DNA of 10,475 bases from Entrophospora sp. SA101. Taxonomy: Eukaryota; Glomeromycota; Glomeromycetes; Entrophosporales; Entrophosporaceae. Positions 8,427 to 10,475 of the stretch are shown in pieces. Under the pieces are notes generated by a model. The model was given only the letters and a program-made list of their open reading frames with translations. It had not been told where the DNA came from and did no database searches. A program made the position numbers and the translations under genes. The DNA lies in assembly GCA_958430865.1 (NCBI GenBank), contig CAUDNR010004549.1:13965-24439 (forward strand), given 5' to 3'. The stretch's first letter is position 1, and each line of letters begins with the position of its first letter.

Positions 8427-8585
8427 TATGAATCGACTTTAGAAACAACCTACTACTACTTTTGGCTTAATTGAATTGAACTTTATTTTCACTTTATAAA
8501 AAACTACACCAAGAAATTAATAAAAGGATACGTTTCGTCTGTAGCCTACTCTCGAAGAACTGAGGAACAGCCCATTAGAAAATAA
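8427..8585 (+). pseudogene. possible short coding remnant, unrecognised
   Basis: After a splice-acceptor-like tttatatatatttag, a 53-codon plus-strand frame reads ESTLETTYYYFWLN, has one TGA at about 8472-8474, then continues to KGYVSSVAYSRRTEEQPIRK and a TAA at 8583-8585. The last part is less AT-rich and protein-like. There is no start codon context, no recognised domain and one internal stop, so it is at best the last exon of a dead gene. Confidence 0.2.
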
Positions 8586-8672
8586 TAATTATAATAAATA
8601 ATAATAAATTTATATATTTATAAAAATAAAAATAATGTATAACGTATAATTTGAAATTATACTCGGATCAAA
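8586..8672. other. low-complexity AT tract
   Basis: About 8580-8640 is almost entirely A and T built on taa/ata units (taataattataataaataataataaa type). No gene or signal is visible. Confidence 0.5.
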
Positions 8673-9790
8673 TTATCCACCTCCAGGCCTGGTAGCAAAT
8701 ATTGAGGCTTCTATTTCTTTTCTGTGATATTGGAAATTTTCTTGTAATAATTTCCTGAATAAAATATTCTATCTGATCTTATTTATCACGAAAAAAATAA
8801 ATTATCAAATTATTATTCTTATAATTATCTTACCAGTTAATCGAATACCATAAGCACCACCAGTTAGACATACACATTAACCAATTCGTCTAATGCTTCG
8901 GAAGGACAATTAAATAAATATTTACAACTTTGATGACTTTGATTCGTCAATTCACTCAATATTTCAATAAATTCTCGGTCATAATTTCAGTACTCTCAAT
9001 GCCTCTTCAAACACACGTTTTGATCCTTTATATAATTAGAACTTTTCAACTTGAAATTTATAATTGTAATTCTCAATCGTACAACCACTTTACTTTTCAT
9101 AGACTTGGTCAAGATATTTATTGAAGTTAATCGCTGACATTCCGTAATGTCCAGTACACAAGTCACTCATGCACATAGTTAAAAATATCAAAAAACTCAG
9201 TTTGTGCGAAAATTTTATTTGTTTCAATTTTATTATTACAAATTTTTTGTCCCTTTAGCAAATGCTTTTTACATTATGCATTGCAAGTACGACGGCATTT
9301 CCAAAACGTACCGAGTTATCTGGGAAAGACGCCCTAGTTTCTTCCTATTTATATCATCTAGATTAACATACTTTTGTTTGGCGAAATCACAGATGGAACA
9401 ACAAAGTAGAATTCGTAAAGGTCACGGCTTGTTCCAATATTCATAACTTTTTCAAAACCATGTGCTTTAATCGGGTGATTGCTCGATACTGTCATTTGAA
9501 AAAGTGTGTTGAAATTGACCCGATATGAAAAGCATCGATGGCATATAATGTTTTCGATTTTGGTTGGCAGTATTTCCCTTTGTGTTCAGTTCAATTAATA
9601 TTCGAAATGCTTCTGGAACTCTTTTCCATCTTTCAAGATTCTGGAAGGAATTTAACTGATGATAATCACAGTGAATTTAGCGAATTTTCCGTCAGAATTT
9701 GTCTCATATTAATATTAATATTAATATAGGGTTATTCTATTCCACCATGACAGGATAAGCCTACCAGAAAATGTCCGTATTAGATGCATA
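8673..9790 (-). pseudogene. decayed galactokinase (GAL1/GALK type) pseudogene
   Basis: No long intact frame exists, but fragments in the three minus frames follow the galactokinase order. From 5' (9790) to 3': MHLIRTF-SG (9789 down), matching the VNLIGEHIDYSG motif; NSDGKFAKFT (about 9699), like the N-x-DPKF segment; LERWKRVPEA (about 9630), like the DGxVPxGSGLSSS entry; KTLYAIDAFHIG (9519-9554), like the segment before VGVNSGGMDQ; ITRYVLEMPSYLQ then KAFAKGTKNL (about 9250-9320), like NYNLRVVECRxAAxxLAK; NKYLDQVYEK and KFQVEKF-x-LYKGSKRVFEEALRVLK (8979-9122); NQSHQSCKYLFNCP then EALDELVNV (8873-8950); GGAYGIRLTG (about 8834-8861); and KLLQENFQYHRKEIEASIF plus ATRPGGG at the end (8673-8759). 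Stops at CAA or CGA-like positions, frameshifts and a lost AGWGG-type block show decay. A GTAAG directly after RLT-G may be a relict intron donor. The family phosphorylates galactose in the Leloir pathway; this copy cannot. Confidence 0.8.
9706..9727. repeat. short ATATTA microsatellite
   Basis: About three and a half copies of ATATTA lie between the first two recognisable blocks of the galactokinase pseudogene, where the intact gene would encode the region after GEHIDY. It is probably a local expansion during decay. Confidence 0.6.
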
Positions 9791-9902
9791 AAAACATATA
9801 TCTTATAATTTAATAATGCACTATTAAGTCATCTATGATATGTAAAGAATTCGTGAGACAATCTTCATTTTAATTAAATAATAATTGAATTCAATTGCAT
9901 TA

Positions 9903-10067
9903 TCATATCATCAGGATGAGCCTTTGCATGCAAGGAAATATTGAGCCTGAAGTAATTTTCAATACCAATAAACAAATGTTACATATTGAATTGTTTTTGG
10001 TGTTTCCAAATTGTCTAATAACAGTTTTCTCATATTCAATAGTTACGTTGCCTTTTCTATTTAACAT
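9903..10067 (-). pseudogene. possible BED zinc-finger fragment of a hAT-type transposase
   Basis: A 54-codon ATG-initiated minus frame (MLNRKGNVTIEYEKTVIRQF, then GNTKNNSICNICLLVLKITS) contains a CxxC pair. Shifting one frame within the next codons gives ISLHAKAHPDDM (about 9905-9942), an H-x3-H. Together, an aromatic/Phe position, Cys-x2-Cys, a Leu-containing linker with Thr-Ser-Gly-Ser, and His-x3-His is the BED zinc-finger pattern at the N-terminus of hAT transposases. The frameshift makes it non-functional. No other hAT domain is visible nearby, and the plus strand has an antisense open frame. The call rests on pattern recognition over a short fragment. Confidence 0.35.
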
Positions 10068-10202
10068 TAATAATAATTATGCAAACAAATATACCAATCG
10101 TCTATTGTTATTATGATAAAGAATCTTATGAAGGTTAATATAATTACCTATATAATGTAGAAGACGTCACTCCACATTTTGATTTCAATTATATTTAAAA
10201 CT

Positions 10203-10228
10203 TCGCGTGAGCTGACTCGCGAGGAGCT
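10203..10228. repeat. GC-rich palindromic island
   Basis: TCGCGTGAG (10203-10211) pairs with CTCGCGA (10216-10222) with one bulged T, around a 4-nt loop, and GAGCT occurs twice (10209-10213 and 10224-10228). Four CpG and high GC stand out sharply in this AT desert. Confidence 0.45.
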
Positions 10229-10360
10229 TTAATTAAAATACTTCCAGATATTAACTAATAAAATAAATAACATCTTCTTCAGGACTATACTTCTAATATG
10301 TTTATTAATGAAACCACTTTTGATTTCTGAAATATTCCTATTCTATTTCGGATTTTAGTA

Positions 10361-10396
10361 ATTAGTATTAGTATTATAATTAGTATTAGTATTATA
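10361..10396. repeat. tandem duplication of an 18-bp unit
   Basis: The unit ATTAGTATTAGTATTATA is present twice with no mismatch (10361-10378 and 10379-10396), and the start of a third follows (atta). Confidence 0.85.
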
Positions 10397-10400
10397 ATTA

Positions 10401-10458
10401 CAGTGCGGATCATCTATACTCAAAAGTTAAAATTTTTGAAATATTATGTGATCCACAC
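10401..10458. repeat. palindromic MITE-like element
   Basis: GTGCGGATCA at 10403-10412 pairs with TGATCCACAC at 10449-10458 with one mismatch; the pairing continues loosely inwards (CAAAAGTT with its imperfect complement). The left arm is preceded by TTACA, and cagtg as an outer end is seen in Tc1/mariner and hAT terminal repeats. It may be a small non-autonomous element, but the family is not certain. Confidence 0.4.
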
Positions 10459-10475
10459 ATCGGATTTTAAAAAAC

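Larger units (their letters stand above)
10068..10475. other. right-edge repeat-rich non-coding region
   Basis: No coding frame is supported. The stretch holds the GC-rich palindromic island at 10203-10228, the 18-bp tandem duplication at 10361-10396 and the palindromic element at 10401-10458, each listed separately. The pattern is that of accumulated small repeats. Confidence 0.4.

Noticed and set aside
9519..9554. SET-domain-like reading (LYAIDAFHIGSIS followed by a Phe-Phe) on the minus strand
   Set aside because: It resembles the IDAxxxGNxSRFxNH motif, but the expected Asn-His-Ser-Cys does not follow, and the segment aligns better, in order, with galactokinase just before its VNSGGMDQ motif.
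8930..9729. Plus-strand open frames at 8930-9124, 9204-9446 and 9538-9729
   Set aside because: They lie antisense to the galactokinase blocks and have no recognisable domains; their openness follows from the coding strand composition.
1..10475. tRNA, rRNA, CRISPR array, bacterial operon signals
   Set aside because: No B-box-like GGTTCGANTCC, no rRNA-like conserved stretch and no regularly spaced repeats were seen; the spliced genes show a eukaryotic genome.

Overview
The window looks like nuclear DNA of an AT-rich filamentous fungus, most likely an arbuscular mycorrhizal fungus of the Rhizophagus type (Glomeromycotina). The reasons are the very high A+T content, two spliced genes with short introns (71-99 nt, GT..AG), Asn- and Ser-rich unstructured protein segments, and several decayed repeat-like genes. 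The species call is inference; no database was searched.

Layout. 1-556: window edge and non-coding flank with short inverted repeats. 557-2374 (minus): a broken transposon-like gene that reads as a DUF7869-type RNase H-like protein, interrupted by one in-frame stop and two frameshifts. 2394-2482: an 89-bp near-perfect hairpin just upstream of it. 2600-3700: gene remnants without recognised function. 4085-6178 (plus): an apparently intact four-exon gene for a 619-residue type II membrane protein of the fucosyltransferase superfamily, with a run of 17 A directly before its ATG. 6527-8116 (plus): an apparently intact five-exon forkhead transcription factor gene of 413 residues with a duplicated acidic module and a Met in place of the usual Gln of the recognition helix. 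8117-8670: 3' flank with nested inverted repeats and a possible short coding remnant. 8673-9790 (minus): a heavily decayed galactokinase (GAL1/GALK type) pseudogene, recognisable only by piecing frames together; long plus-strand open frames here are its antisense shadows. 9903-10475: a probable BED zinc-finger remnant (hAT transposase type), a GC-rich palindromic island, an 18-bp tandem duplication and a palindromic MITE-like element.

The two intact genes are head-to-tail on the plus strand, 348 bp apart, and probably independent: one acts in the secretory pathway (glycosylation), the other in the nucleus. They lie between zones of transposon decay and pseudogenes on the minus strand. I found no tRNA, rRNA or CRISPR array and no convincing new multi-gene system; the main hidden item is the galactokinase pseudogene.
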